Source of the DNA: Opitutaceae bacterium
Lineage (GTDB): Bacteria > Verrucomicrobiota > Verrucomicrobiia > Opitutales > Opitutaceae
Reading direction: 5' to 3'
Assembly: GCA_028284235.1 (NCBI GenBank)
Contig: JANQSC010000008.1
Location: 186,001 to 250,000 of the forward strand
Length of the DNA: 64,000 bases
Under the pieces are notes generated by a model, which was not told the DNA's origin, made no database searches, and worked only from the letters and a program-made list of their open reading frames with translations. Numbering within the stretch: position 1 is the first letter of the stretch; each line of letters starts with the position of its first letter. A program made the translations under genes and the position numbers. Below, piece by piece: positions 40,341 to 48,470 of this stretch.

Positions 40341-41138
40341 ATGAATAACCAAACAAGCAAGTTACTCGCTTTCAAAATCGCGGCTTTGCTCGCAGCGGCC
40401 CCGGCATTCGCCGAGCTGACGCCGGAAGAAAAGGGGCTCAAGATCGCTCAAGAGTCGGACAGGCGCGACATCGGTTTCGGCGACACCATTGTGGACATGG
40501 AAATGGTGCTGACCAATCGTCACGGCGAATCGAGCACGCGAAAAATGAAGCTGCGCACGCTGGAAGGAGTGGGCGACGGGGACAAGACGCTCATCACCTT
40601 CGACGAGCCGCGCGACGTCAAGGGAACCGCCTTCCTCTCCTACACGCACAAAATTGAGCCCGATGATCAATGGCTCTATTTGCCAGCGCTCGGACGAGTG
40701 AAGCGAATCGCGTCGAACAACAAGTCGGGCCCGTTCGTCGGCAGCGAGTTCGCCTACGAGGACATGACCTCGCAGGAAGTCGAAAAGTACACGTACAAGT
40801 ACATTGGAGACGTCGAGCTCGACGGACAGAAGTGTTTTCAAATCGAGCGCTATCCGGTCGATCCAAAATCCGGATACACGAGGCAAGTGGGCTGGGTCGA
40901 CAAGGAGCACTACCGTGTGCTGAAGATCGACTTTTACGATCGGAAAAGCGTGCTGCTCAAAACCCTGAGTTTCGACGGCTACCAGCAGTACCTCGACAAG
41001 TTCTGGCGGGCCGACAGCATGAAGATGGAGAACCACCAGACGGGGAAGTCGACCGAACTGGTTTGGAAGAACTACCGTTTCGGCAATGGCTACACGGAGC
41101 GGGACTTCGATCAGAGGAGCTTGAGAAACGCCCGTTAG
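40341..41138 (+). CDS. LolA-like outer-membrane lipoprotein-sorting protein partner of the RND exporter
   Basis: A 265-residue protein with a signal peptide (KLLAFKIAALLAAAPAFAEL), predicted periplasmic. VDMEMVLTNRHGESSTRKMK near residue 50 and LITFDEPRDVKGTAFLSYTH near 82 are typical, and DDQWLYLPALGRVKRIASNN followed by GPFVGSEFAYEDMTSQEVEK near 110-150 is the hallmark of proteins annotated as outer membrane lipoprotein-sorting that accompany RND/MMPL exporters. The half-open beta-barrel fold binds hydrophobic ligand, so it may carry the exported lipid from the pump to the outer membrane. It starts 37 bases after the exporter. Confidence 0.88.
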   Translation: MNNQTSKLLAFKIAALLAAAPAFAELTPEEKGLKIAQESDRRDIGFGDTIVDMEMVLTNRHGESSTRKMKLRTLEGVGDGDKTLITFDEPRDVKGTAFLSYTHKIEPDDQWLYLPALGRVKRIASNNKSGPFVGSEFAYEDMTSQEVEKYTYKYIGDVELDGQKCFQIERYPVDPKSGYTRQVGWVDKEHYRVLKIDFYDRKSVLLKTLSFDGYQQYLDKFWRADSMKMENHQTGKSTELVWKNYRFGNGYTERDFDQRSLRNAR

Positions 41139-41202
41139 TGAGCGTCTCAATTGAATCGAGCGAATCTACGCTTGCTGCTCCCAAGGAGCTTAGAGATTTC
41201 CA

Positions 41203-42402
41203 ATGAAAAACGGTTTTAGTCGAACGATCGGGTTAGCCGCCGCTGTTACGGGAGTCGCTTCCGCGACGGCGGGAGAATGGTCGGGGTACGTGACCGCGGA
41301 GTCCCGTCTTTACGAGCGCTCGCCTTTGCAGAGCGAACAGAAAGAAGGGCCCAGCGCAGCGGTTATCTTCGAGCCGGAGTACTACACCGACTGGGACGAC
41401 GGCGACCGGGCGTTCGAGTTCACGCCTTACTTCCGCTGGGACTCGCACGACTCGGAGCGGAATCTGGTCGATGCGCGCGAGTTGTCGTACTTGATCGTCA
41501 ATGGCGATTGGGAAGTTCGGTTCGGCGTTTCAAAAGTATTTTGGGGGGTTGCGGAGTCGCAGCACCTCGTGGACACGGTCAATCAGACCGACTTGGTCGC
41601 GAGCCCGGATGGGGAGGACAAACTCGGGCAGCCCATGGTCCACGTGGTGCGCGTGACTCCGCTTGGGGATTTCGAGTTCTTCCTTTTGCCTGGTTTTCGG
41701 GAGCGGACGTTTCCCGGTCGAGAGGGTCGCTTGCGGAGTAGTCTTTGGGTGGATACCGACAATCCGATCTACGAATCGGCGGCTGAAGATGGGCATGTGG
41801 ATGGTGCGCTGCGCTGGTTCAACGTTATTGGCGATTTCGATGTTGGGCTCCACTATTTTCGCGGGACAAACCGAGAGCCAATCCTTACCCCAGGGATCGA
41901 CAGCGGTGGCGCCACAGTTCTGCGGCCCTTCTACGAACAGATGGATCAGGCAGGCCTCGATTTGCAATATACGCGAGGCGGATTGCTCTTGAAGCTAGAA
42001 GCGCTCGCCCGTGAAACGACGTCGACGGAGCACAGCGCGATGGTGGGCGGATTTGAATACACGTTCTACGGTATCGGCGGCAGCGTGGTGGATGCAGGGC
42101 TGCTAGTGGAGGGACACTTCGACTCGCGCGGCGCCAACGCTCCCACCGCGTTCAACAAAGATGTTTTCGTGGGGACGCGACTCACTTGGAATGACGACGC
42201 GGATACGGCGGTTGTAGCGGGTGGATTCGCGGATCTCGACAATGGCAGCGTGTTTGCGCGGGTCGAATTCGAACGGCGGATCGGGAACAGTCGAAAACTG
42301 GAATTGGAAGTTCAGAAGCTGACCAATATTTCTACTCGAGACCCGTTTTTCGGCCTGCGCCGCGACAGCTATTTGCAGCTCAGCCTGAGCCAATATTGGT
42401 AG
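41203..42402 (+). CDS. Probable outer-membrane beta-barrel protein of the RND operon
   Basis: A 399-residue protein with a signal peptide (RTIGLAAAVTGVASATAGEW) and many alternating strands with aromatic girdle residues. It ends LQLSLSQYW, with the terminal aromatic residue that Bam-assembled barrels carry. LSYLIVNGDWEVRFGVSKVF and WGVAESQHLVDTVNQTDLV near residues 90-135 resemble the DUF1302-type proteins found with RND exporters. It likely forms the outer-membrane end of the export route. It lies 64 bases after the LolA-like gene and closes the operon; a family A repeat follows. I recognise no closer family. Confidence 0.72.
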   Translation: MKNGFSRTIGLAAAVTGVASATAGEWSGYVTAESRLYERSPLQSEQKEGPSAAVIFEPEYYTDWDDGDRAFEFTPYFRWDSHDSERNLVDARELSYLIVNGDWEVRFGVSKVFWGVAESQHLVDTVNQTDLVASPDGEDKLGQPMVHVVRVTPLGDFEFFLLPGFRERTFPGREGRLRSSLWVDTDNPIYESAAEDGHVDGALRWFNVIGDFDVGLHYFRGTNREPILTPGIDSGGATVLRPFYEQMDQAGLDLQYTRGGLLLKLEALARETTSTEHSAMVGGFEYTFYGIGGSVVDAGLLVEGHFDSRGANAPTAFNKDVFVGTRLTWNDDADTAVVAGGFADLDNGSVFARVEFERRIGNSRKLELEVQKLTNISTRDPFFGLRRDSYLQLSLSQYW

Positions 42403-42449
42403 ACGACGATTTCTACATTAGAGACCCGTCCTGTCAGCCCTACCTCCGT

Positions 42450-42570
42450 GTAGGGCCAGCGCTTGCGCTGTGCCGCGATGTTCGATCGCTTCTCACAAAA
42501 CTTGTAGGCTGCCGACCTGCAGGCGGCTAATCACGGAACCTACGCGGCGCGGCGCAAGCGCCGGCCCTAC
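42450..42570 (+). repeat. REP-like palindromic repeat, family A copy 4, expanded
   Basis: This copy is 121 bases instead of about 78. The ends are normal (GTAGGGCCAGCGCTTGCGCT and GGCGCAAGCGCCGGCCCTAC). The middle holds extra DNA, including a second small palindrome around TAGGCTGCCGACCTGCAGGC. It lies after the last gene of the RND operon. The remaining sequence up to 42750 shows nothing I can call. Confidence 0.8.
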
Positions 42571-42750
42571 TAGACGATTCTATTTGGCCTCCAATGTGCA
42601 GCATACCCTGTCAGTGCGATGGTAACCCCGATGCTCGCATTGGCCGTGTTTAAGCGGAGTTCCGGAACGTGAAAGAACCATTGATGTAGTGATCTTTGAT
42701 GAGTACTTTCTTTGGCAGTGTCTCTTTTTTAATCCCGCGTCGTTTTTAGA

Positions 42751-43608
42751 ATGATCCTCTTTTCCGATCCTCAGTGTTTGAAGTACCATTCCCATGGCCA
42801 TCCGGAACGGCCGTCGCGGATCGAGTCGACCGTTTCATGGCTGCGTCAATCTCAGCCGGATTGGGAATGGAGGCCGGTCGAGAAGGCGTCCGAAGCCGCG
42901 TTGTTGCGCGCCCATCCGGAAAGCCATTTGCGCCGTCTGGAAATGGCCCGTGATTTCGACGCGGATACGGCGTTCCACACGGGAATTTTCGAGATCGCCC
43001 GTCTCGGAACGGGAGCGGCCTTAGCTGCCGTGGAAGTCGCCCGCGATGGAGGGAAGGCGTTTTCACTCATGCGACCACCGGGGCACCACGCGGAGGCGGA
43101 GCGGGCGATGGGCTTTTGTTATTTGAATCATATCGCGATCGCGGTGCTTGAGGCTCTGGAAACAGGTTTGGAACGGGTCGCGGTCTGGGATTTCGACGCC
43201 CACCATGGCAATGGCACGGAAGCCATTTTGGATGGAACGCCGGGCGCTCTCTACGTTTCGACCCACCAGCATCCTTGCTATCCGGGAACGGGAACGCGCT
43301 CCCGTGACAATCTGCGCAACTACCCGGTCCCGCCGGGAACGCCGGCGGCGGAGCACATGCGCATCCTGGAGGAGTCGTGGACTGAGCTAATCGCCTTCCG
43401 GCCCGAGCTGATTCTTGTGTCCGCCGGATTTGACGCCTACGCGGGCGATCCCCTGACTGACCTGAGATTGGGGCGATCGGATTTCGAAACCCTCGGCCAG
43501 TGGATCGAACAGGCGGGGATCCCTGCCGCGGCTGTATTGGAAGGAGGATACAGCGACGATTTACACTTGCTTGTAGAGGCTTTCCTGAAAGGGTGGTCGG
43601 GACGCTAA
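42751..43608 (+). CDS. Histone deacetylase/AcuC/AphA-family deacetylase
   Basis: A 285-residue cytoplasmic zinc enzyme. HSHGHPERPSRIESTVSWLR at the N-terminus, SLMRPPGHHAEAERAMGFCY near 107 (the catalytic His pair) and VAVWDFDAHHGNGTEAILDG near 143 (Asp and His zinc ligands) define the fold. LVSAGFDAYAGDPLTDLRL near 225 contains the third ligand Asp, and VLEGGYS near 264 the terminal loop with the catalytic-site Tyr. It removes acetyl groups from lysine or polyamines (acetylpolyamine amidohydrolases are the same family), and the substrate cannot be fixed here. The ribonuclease D-type gene starts 18 bases later. Confidence 0.9.
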   Translation: MILFSDPQCLKYHSHGHPERPSRIESTVSWLRQSQPDWEWRPVEKASEAALLRAHPESHLRRLEMARDFDADTAFHTGIFEIARLGTGAALAAVEVARDGGKAFSLMRPPGHHAEAERAMGFCYLNHIAIAVLEALETGLERVAVWDFDAHHGNGTEAILDGTPGALYVSTHQHPCYPGTGTRSRDNLRNYPVPPGTPAAEHMRILEESWTELIAFRPELILVSAGFDAYAGDPLTDLRLGRSDFETLGQWIEQAGIPAAAVLEGGYSDDLHLLVEAFLKGWSGR

Positions 43609-43626
43609 CCCCTCTGGCGCTCGGGT

Positions 43627-44763
43627 ATGCAAGACGGTTTATATGACTACATAGACACCCAGGATGGCTTGGACAGGCTGTGCGGATTGCTCGAATCGCA
43701 ATCCGAAATCGCTCTCGATAGCGAAGCGGACAACTTGCACCACTACGCGACCCATCTCTGCCTGCTTCAGCTGCGCTTCGACGAGCGGACCTACCTGCTC
43801 GATATGCTCGCGGAAATCGACTACTCCCGCTTTTGGAACATGCTCAAGGGCGTCCATCTCATCATGCACGGCAGCGACTTCGATCTGCGTCTGTTCGAGG
43901 AGTTCGCGGGATTCAAGGCGGGCAGCCTGTTCGACTCGATGCTGGCTTCCCAGTTGCTGGGGATCAAGAAATTCGGCCTGGCGGCGTTGCTCGAGGAGTT
44001 TTTCGAGGTAAAACTGCCCAAGGACAGTCAGAAGAGCGACTGGTCCCAACGCCCGCTCCCCGAGAAAATGCTGCGATACGCGGCCAACGATGTCCTCTAC
44101 TTGCACGAACTGAGGGACATCCTCCTGGGTCGCGTGCGCGAGCTGGGGAGAGAGAGCTGGCTGGAACAGCGCTGCCAGCGGCAGATCGAGACCGCCCAAA
44201 CCGGATTCCCTGAGGAAAACGAGAATTCCTGGCGAATCGCCCGTTCCGACAAGCTCGACCCGCGCGGCAAGGCGGCCCTTTACGAGCTTTGGCACTGGCG
44301 GGACGATCTCGCCAAGCGCCTGGACCGCCCGCCTTTCAAAGTCTTGGGCAACGAGTACGTGCTCAAGCTCGCGGCCGCCGTGTCGGAACAGCGTTGGGAG
44401 AACGAATTCGAGTCGCTCCCGGCGGGAATCCAGCGCCGAAAGCGGCAGGGGCTCGTCGACGCGCTCCGCCGCGGAGCCAAGCGCGACCTGAAATCGCTCC
44501 CGAAACGCCCCCGTCGCGGAGATTCGAAAGGGCCCTTGAATCAGGCGGAGCTCGAGCGCCAGGAGAAGATCAAGCAGCACCGCGACGGCGTCGCCGAGTC
44601 CCTCGGGATCGACCCGACTTTGATCGCGACGCGGAGCCAGGTCGCTCTCCTCGCTCGGGATTCCAAGGACCAGGACGGCTTGCTCGACTGGCAAAAGGAG
44701 CTCCTCGCCCCGATCCTGGAGACCGTCGATACGGACGGAAGCCCGGAATCTGCAGAGGCATAA
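43627..44763 (+). CDS. rnd: Ribonuclease D-like 3'-5' exonuclease with HRDC domain
   Basis: A 378-residue cytoplasmic enzyme. The DEDDy exonuclease covers about 1-190: EIALDSEADNLHHY (Exo I Asp/Glu), HLIMHGSDFDLRLF (Exo II Asp) and RYAANDVLYLHELRD (Exo III, Asp-Tyr type). Residues about 210-290 form an HRDC domain (KAALYELWHWRDDLAKRLDR, PFKVLGNEYVLKLA), and a charged tail reaches the end. In E. coli it trims tRNA and other RNA 3' ends. It follows the HDAC-family gene by 18 bases and probably shares its transcript. Some planctomycetal and verrucomicrobial relatives are annotated only as HRDC proteins, but the exonuclease triad is intact here. Confidence 0.92.
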   Translation: MQDGLYDYIDTQDGLDRLCGLLESQSEIALDSEADNLHHYATHLCLLQLRFDERTYLLDMLAEIDYSRFWNMLKGVHLIMHGSDFDLRLFEEFAGFKAGSLFDSMLASQLLGIKKFGLAALLEEFFEVKLPKDSQKSDWSQRPLPEKMLRYAANDVLYLHELRDILLGRVRELGRESWLEQRCQRQIETAQTGFPEENENSWRIARSDKLDPRGKAALYELWHWRDDLAKRLDRPPFKVLGNEYVLKLAAAVSEQRWENEFESLPAGIQRRKRQGLVDALRRGAKRDLKSLPKRPRRGDSKGPLNQAELERQEKIKQHRDGVAESLGIDPTLIATRSQVALLARDSKDQDGLLDWQKELLAPILETVDTDGSPESAEA

Positions 44764-44768
44764 CCTTG

Positions 44769-45060
44769 TTTAACAGTCGCCTTGTGGCGAAACGTCCCTG
44801 TCGAAGGCCCCGGCATCGTCGGGGCTCGGTCACCGACAACGTCCGGGTCAAAGACGGGATCTCAAGGACGGCTCTGGCGGGCCACATGGGTCTGTCGGCC
44901 GGGATGTAGGGGCGTTGCTTGCGACGCCCGCGTATGTGCTGGATCAACTCCTGCGGGCGTCGCGAGCAACGCCCCTACGGACCCTATTGGAATCCTTGTC
45001 ACGTCCTGCTGAGCCACCGACGCGCTCGGTGGTCTTTGGCGGTCGAGGGAATTATGAAAT
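44769..45060 (+). repeat. Family C composite repeat (copy 2), interrupted by a family B palindrome
   Basis: The left part (44769-44900) has TTTAACAGTCGCCTTGTGGC and CACCGACAACGTC modules, and the right part (44991-45060) has AATCCTTGTCACG and GAGCCACCGACGCGCTCGGT. They read like the halves of one family C element in inverted order, split by the family B copy at 44906-44978. The stretch between the ribonuclease D gene and the lipoprotein gene has no other content apart from a promoter candidate. Confidence 0.7.
44906..44978 (+). repeat. Palindromic repeat, family B copy 2
   Basis: A 73-base inverted repeat almost identical to the one at 32107 (GTAGGGGCGTTGCTTGCGAC and GTCGCGAGCAACGCCCCTAC), inserted within family C sequence. 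Confidence 0.88.
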
Positions 45061-45117
45061 CCCCGCCCTCATTTTCTCCGCACCACGCTAGCCGGACGGC
45101 TCTCTATGATTATTGCC

Positions 45118-45146
45118 TTGATGCCGCTGCGAGCCTCGGTTGTATT
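45118..45146 (+). promoter_or_regulatory. Candidate promoter of the small lipoprotein gene
   Basis: TTGATG at 45118-45123 and TGTATT at 45141-45146 are separated by 17 bases. They sit 43 bases before the lipoprotein ATG. The -10 matches the consensus only partly, so this is tentative. Confidence 0.35.
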
Positions 45147-45188
45147 TGTTAGAAACGTGCTAATTCGCCCTCGAACGTCTGTATCGCT

Positions 45189-45443
45189 ATGAAAACCAAG
45201 CTCTTCTCGATTCTGATTCTCTCAGCCCTGGCGCTCCTGATTTCCGGCTGCGCGACCACTCAAAAGGAGTACGGAGGCTCGAGCGGTACGCTTGGCGGCT
45301 TGGTCACGGTGGAAAAGAACACCTACAGCAAGACCGGCCCGCTCACCATCGGCGTAAAAACCTCGGAGCTGGTCCCGCGCAAAAACACCAATGGCGGACG
45401 GGTCCGCTTCCTCTACGGCATGTTCACCATCGCCGACGATTGA
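45189..45443 (+). CDS. Small outer-membrane-type lipoprotein, unknown function
   Basis: An 84-residue protein with a lipoprotein signal: a basic start, a hydrophobic stretch (SILILSALALLISGC) and the lipobox LISGC, with acylation at the Cys near residue 22. The mature part is only about 60 residues, with Thr/Gly-rich GGSSGTLGGLVTVEKNTYSK and the ending VRFLYGMFTIADD. I recognise no family. It stands alone with its own probable promoter. The residue after Cys is Ala, which does not signal inner-membrane retention in the E. coli rule. Confidence 0.78.
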   Translation: MKTKLFSILILSALALLISGCATTQKEYGGSSGTLGGLVTVEKNTYSKTGPLTIGVKTSELVPRKNTNGGRVRFLYGMFTIADD

Positions 45444-45551
45444 ATCGACAGGCGGGATCAGTCGTTTCCCTCGAGCCCGGCAAGCGCTTTGGCGAGTGGT
45501 TCGCCTTAGCAGGGGGTGTTTGTGAATTCTGGAGAGTGCAACTAGCAACGC

Positions 45552-47201
45552 GTGGTGGATGACCAATCGAGCGGCCCGATCGCCAATGTTTCGCGCTACC
45601 TCGACCAACAAGCGGAGCGGAACGGACCGCTGCCGGCATTGAAGGTCCCAAAAGGCCGGACCGCCGACGGTCGCATCGACTACTTGACGCTCACCTTCGC
45701 CGAACTCGCGGCCGAGCAGGACAGTTGGGGAAAGCGCCTTCTCGAAAACGGCGTCGAACGCGGTTCGCGCGTCCTTCTAATGGCCCGCCCAGGCCTGCCT
45801 TTGATAGCGATTTGCTTCGCCTTGTTCAAGATTGGGGCGACGCCCATCGTCATCGATCCTGGCATGGGCCTGAAGTCCTTTCTAGCCTGCGTGCGTCGCT
45901 CTCGGCCGGACGCCCTAGTGGGGATTGGTCTGGCGATTTGGGTTTCCCGATTGTTCCGAGGCTCGTTTCGATCGGTCCGGTCGAAAGTCAAAGTGGGCGG
46001 CGGTTTCGCTCGAGCGCCCAAGTCGGCCGATTCCGGCCCGCTCAAAGCCGCCCGAACCACCTCGCGGGATTTGGCGGCGATCCTGTTTACGTCCGGCTCG
46101 ACCGGTCCGCCGAAAGGCGTTTGCTACGAGCACGGCATGTTCGAGGCCCAGGTATCGGCGATTCGAGCTCAGTATGCGATCGAGGAAGGGGAGGTCGACC
46201 TGCCCATGCTGCCGATTTTCGCCCTCTTCAATCCGGCTCTGGGAATGACCACCGTCGTGCCCGAAATCAACCCCAGCAAACCGGCCACCGTGGATCCGGC
46301 GAAAATCGTCCAAGCCATTCAGGAATGCGGGGTCACCAACACCTTCGGATCGCCCGTTCTGTGGAAAAAGATCGGCGCCCATTGCGCGGAAAACGCGGTC
46401 ACGCTGCCGACTTTGAAGCGCATTCTGATGGCTGGGGCGTCGGTTCCGCCGGATTTGATGCGCCAGTTCCGTTCCATCCTGGAGAGTGGGCATGTCCATT
46501 CTCCCTACGGGGCGACCGAAGTACTGCCGGTATCTTCAACTGTGGATACGATGGCGCTCGGCGAGACAGCCGCACTTACCGAGAAAGGTAAAGGAACCTG
46601 CGTCGGAGCGCCGCTTCCCGGCGTCGAAGCGCGGATCATTCCGGTCAGCGACGGTCCATTGGAGGGAGACGCCTTGGACGAGACTCTGCCGGTTGGCGAG
46701 ATCGGCGAAATCGTAGTGACCGGGCCAAGCGTGACCCGCGCCTACGACGGACTGCCCGAGGCGACCCGCGATGCCAAGATCGAGCGCGACGGCAGTGTTT
46801 GGCATCGCATGGGCGATCTCGGCTATTTGGACGACCACGGGCGAATCTGGTTTTGCGGCCGCAAAGCGGAACGCGTGCAGACGGGCGGGAAAACCTATTA
46901 CACCGATTGCTGCGAGGGCGTTTTCAATCCCTTGCCGCAGGTGTTTCGGACGGCGTTGATCGGGCTCGACGAGAATGGCTCCGTCCAGCCCGCAATCGTC
47001 GTCCAGCCGGTGGAAGGAGCGTTTCCTAAAAACGAAAGGGAACGTTCCGCCTTCATCGACGGTCTTCTAGAGGCGGGCAAATCGTCCGTCGTGACCCGGG
47101 ACATCGATCGGTTCCTATTCGACCGCTCGTTTCCGGTCGACGTGAGGCACAATGCGAAAATCAACCGCATTGCCTTGGCCCTGAGATTCAATGGGCGATA
47201 G
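45552..47201 (+). CDS. oleC: OleC-like AMP-forming beta-lactone synthetase (fatty acid-CoA ligase family)
   Basis: A 549-residue adenylate-forming enzyme with a GTG start (45552 or 45555). SRYLDQQAERNGPLPALKVP opens it, and ILFTSGSTGPPKGVCYEHGM near 178-198 is the P-loop. MLPIFALFNPALGMTTVVPE and INPSKPATVDPAKIVQAIQE near 224-260, then SPYGATEVLPVSS near 317, are blocks I associate with OleC. GDLGYLDDHGRIWFCGRKAE near 420 carries the hinge. In the olefin pathway OleC turns a beta-hydroxy acid into a beta-lactone. Together with OleD at 30.3 kb this suggests the pathway, but OleA and OleB are outside the window. The FIST gene starts right after the stop. Confidence 0.8.
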   Translation: MVDDQSSGPIANVSRYLDQQAERNGPLPALKVPKGRTADGRIDYLTLTFAELAAEQDSWGKRLLENGVERGSRVLLMARPGLPLIAICFALFKIGATPIVIDPGMGLKSFLACVRRSRPDALVGIGLAIWVSRLFRGSFRSVRSKVKVGGGFARAPKSADSGPLKAARTTSRDLAAILFTSGSTGPPKGVCYEHGMFEAQVSAIRAQYAIEEGEVDLPMLPIFALFNPALGMTTVVPEINPSKPATVDPAKIVQAIQECGVTNTFGSPVLWKKIGAHCAENAVTLPTLKRILMAGASVPPDLMRQFRSILESGHVHSPYGATEVLPVSSTVDTMALGETAALTEKGKGTCVGAPLPGVEARIIPVSDGPLEGDALDETLPVGEIGEIVVTGPSVTRAYDGLPEATRDAKIERDGSVWHRMGDLGYLDDHGRIWFCGRKAERVQTGGKTYYTDCCEGVFNPLPQVFRTALIGLDENGSVQPAIVVQPVEGAFPKNERERSAFIDGLLEAGKSSVVTRDIDRFLFDRSFPVDVRHNAKINRIALALRFNGR

Positions 47202-48434
47202 TTGTATTGGGAATATAATTGGGAGAGTCTGAATTTGGAAAACGCGCCATACAGTGTTGCGGGGCAGTGGAGCGAGCCCTGGGATAAGTCGGAGTTCAAG
47301 CGGTGGGGCCTGCGGCTTCGCCGGTCGCTGCTTCCACAAGAGGTCGATTTGGGGATTGTATTCATTTCTTCAGGATGGATCGACCATGCCGAGGACATCG
47401 TCGACGTGTTGAGAACCTCTTTGGGCGTGCCCACGCTGGCGGGTTGCGTCGCCAATGGAGTGATCGCCAACGAACGCGAGTTCGAGCGAGAGGGCGGAGT
47501 CGCTCTCGGCTTGTTTCATCTCCCGGGCGGACGGCTGGTCAATCTCGGATTCACTGAGAAGATGGCGGCGGACGCGACTCGGAAAACCGAGCCTGGATTC
47601 TGGCGCCGCCGGTTTGATCCTGGAAGCGAAGGAATCAACGGTTGGCTTGTATTCACGGAGCCGTTACACGTGAACGTAGAGGAGTGGATCGAGTCGTGGG
47701 AGCGGGACTTTCCTGGATTGCCTATCTACGGGGGCTTGGCCCACTTCGACAGCGAGTCTCGAACGAGCGCGGTGATCTGCAACGACGCGGTGGTTGGCGA
47801 AGGCGGCGTGGCCATTGGGTTTGGTGGCGGCGTGAAACTGGCCGGACTCACCGCTCAAGGTTGCACTCCGGTCGGGGATCCGTGGACGGTTACCAAATCG
47901 TCGGGCAACGTCTTGGAGCGCATCGGGAACCGGCCGGCCATGCGCATTCTGGAGGACACGTATCACGGAATCGGCGAGGAGCTGCGTCGGCGCAGCCGGG
48001 GCAACGTGTTCGTGGGTCTCGCGGTGGACGAGTATTTGGAGGAGTTTAAGCGGGGCGATTTTCTCGTTCGGAACTTGCTTGCGGCCGATCCGTCGAAGGG
48101 CTCGCTAGCAGTCGGGGCGTTCCCGCGCGTGGGCCAGTCGATCCAGTTTCAGATTCGCGACGGGCAAGGCGCCAGCGAAGAGCTCGCGGCCCTGGTGGAA
48201 GGTTGTCGCGCGGACTTGAGTTCGAAACGGGTGTTCGGCGCGTGCCTGAGCAATTGCTCGGGACGAGGGCGAGGCTTGTTCGGCTCGCCGGATCACGACG
48301 CCTCCGCGATCTTCGGCCTGCTGGGCGACAACGGGTTGGTGGGCTTTTTCGGAAATGGCGAGTTCGGCCCGGTTGGCGGCCGCAACTTCGTCCATGGATA
48401 CACTGCTTCTGCCGCGGTGTTTGTGGAGTCCTGA
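47202..48434 (+). CDS. FIST-domain sensory protein
   Basis: A 410-residue protein starting with TTG immediately after the OleC stop, so the two are probably coupled. The FIST-N domain has LGIVFISSGWIDHAEDIVDV near 50-70, TLAGCVANGVIANEREFERE near 80-100 and PIYGGLAHFDSESRTSAVIC near 175. The FIST-C domain covers about 230-395 (RGNVFVGLAVDEYLEEFKRG, ACLSNCSGRGRGLFGSPDHD), ending with a GFFGNGEFGPVGGRNFVHGY block near 380-400. FIST modules occur in signalling proteins and are thought to bind small ligands such as amino acids. No kinase or GGDEF part is fused. A role in sensing for the neighbouring OleC is only inference. Confidence 0.85.
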   Translation: MYWEYNWESLNLENAPYSVAGQWSEPWDKSEFKRWGLRLRRSLLPQEVDLGIVFISSGWIDHAEDIVDVLRTSLGVPTLAGCVANGVIANEREFEREGGVALGLFHLPGGRLVNLGFTEKMAADATRKTEPGFWRRRFDPGSEGINGWLVFTEPLHVNVEEWIESWERDFPGLPIYGGLAHFDSESRTSAVICNDAVVGEGGVAIGFGGGVKLAGLTAQGCTPVGDPWTVTKSSGNVLERIGNRPAMRILEDTYHGIGEELRRRSRGNVFVGLAVDEYLEEFKRGDFLVRNLLAADPSKGSLAVGAFPRVGQSIQFQIRDGQGASEELAALVEGCRADLSSKRVFGACLSNCSGRGRGLFGSPDHDASAIFGLLGDNGLVGFFGNGEFGPVGGRNFVHGYTASAAVFVES

Positions 48435-48470
48435 ACGACTGGATACGAGAGAAATCGCTCGCGATGCTCG

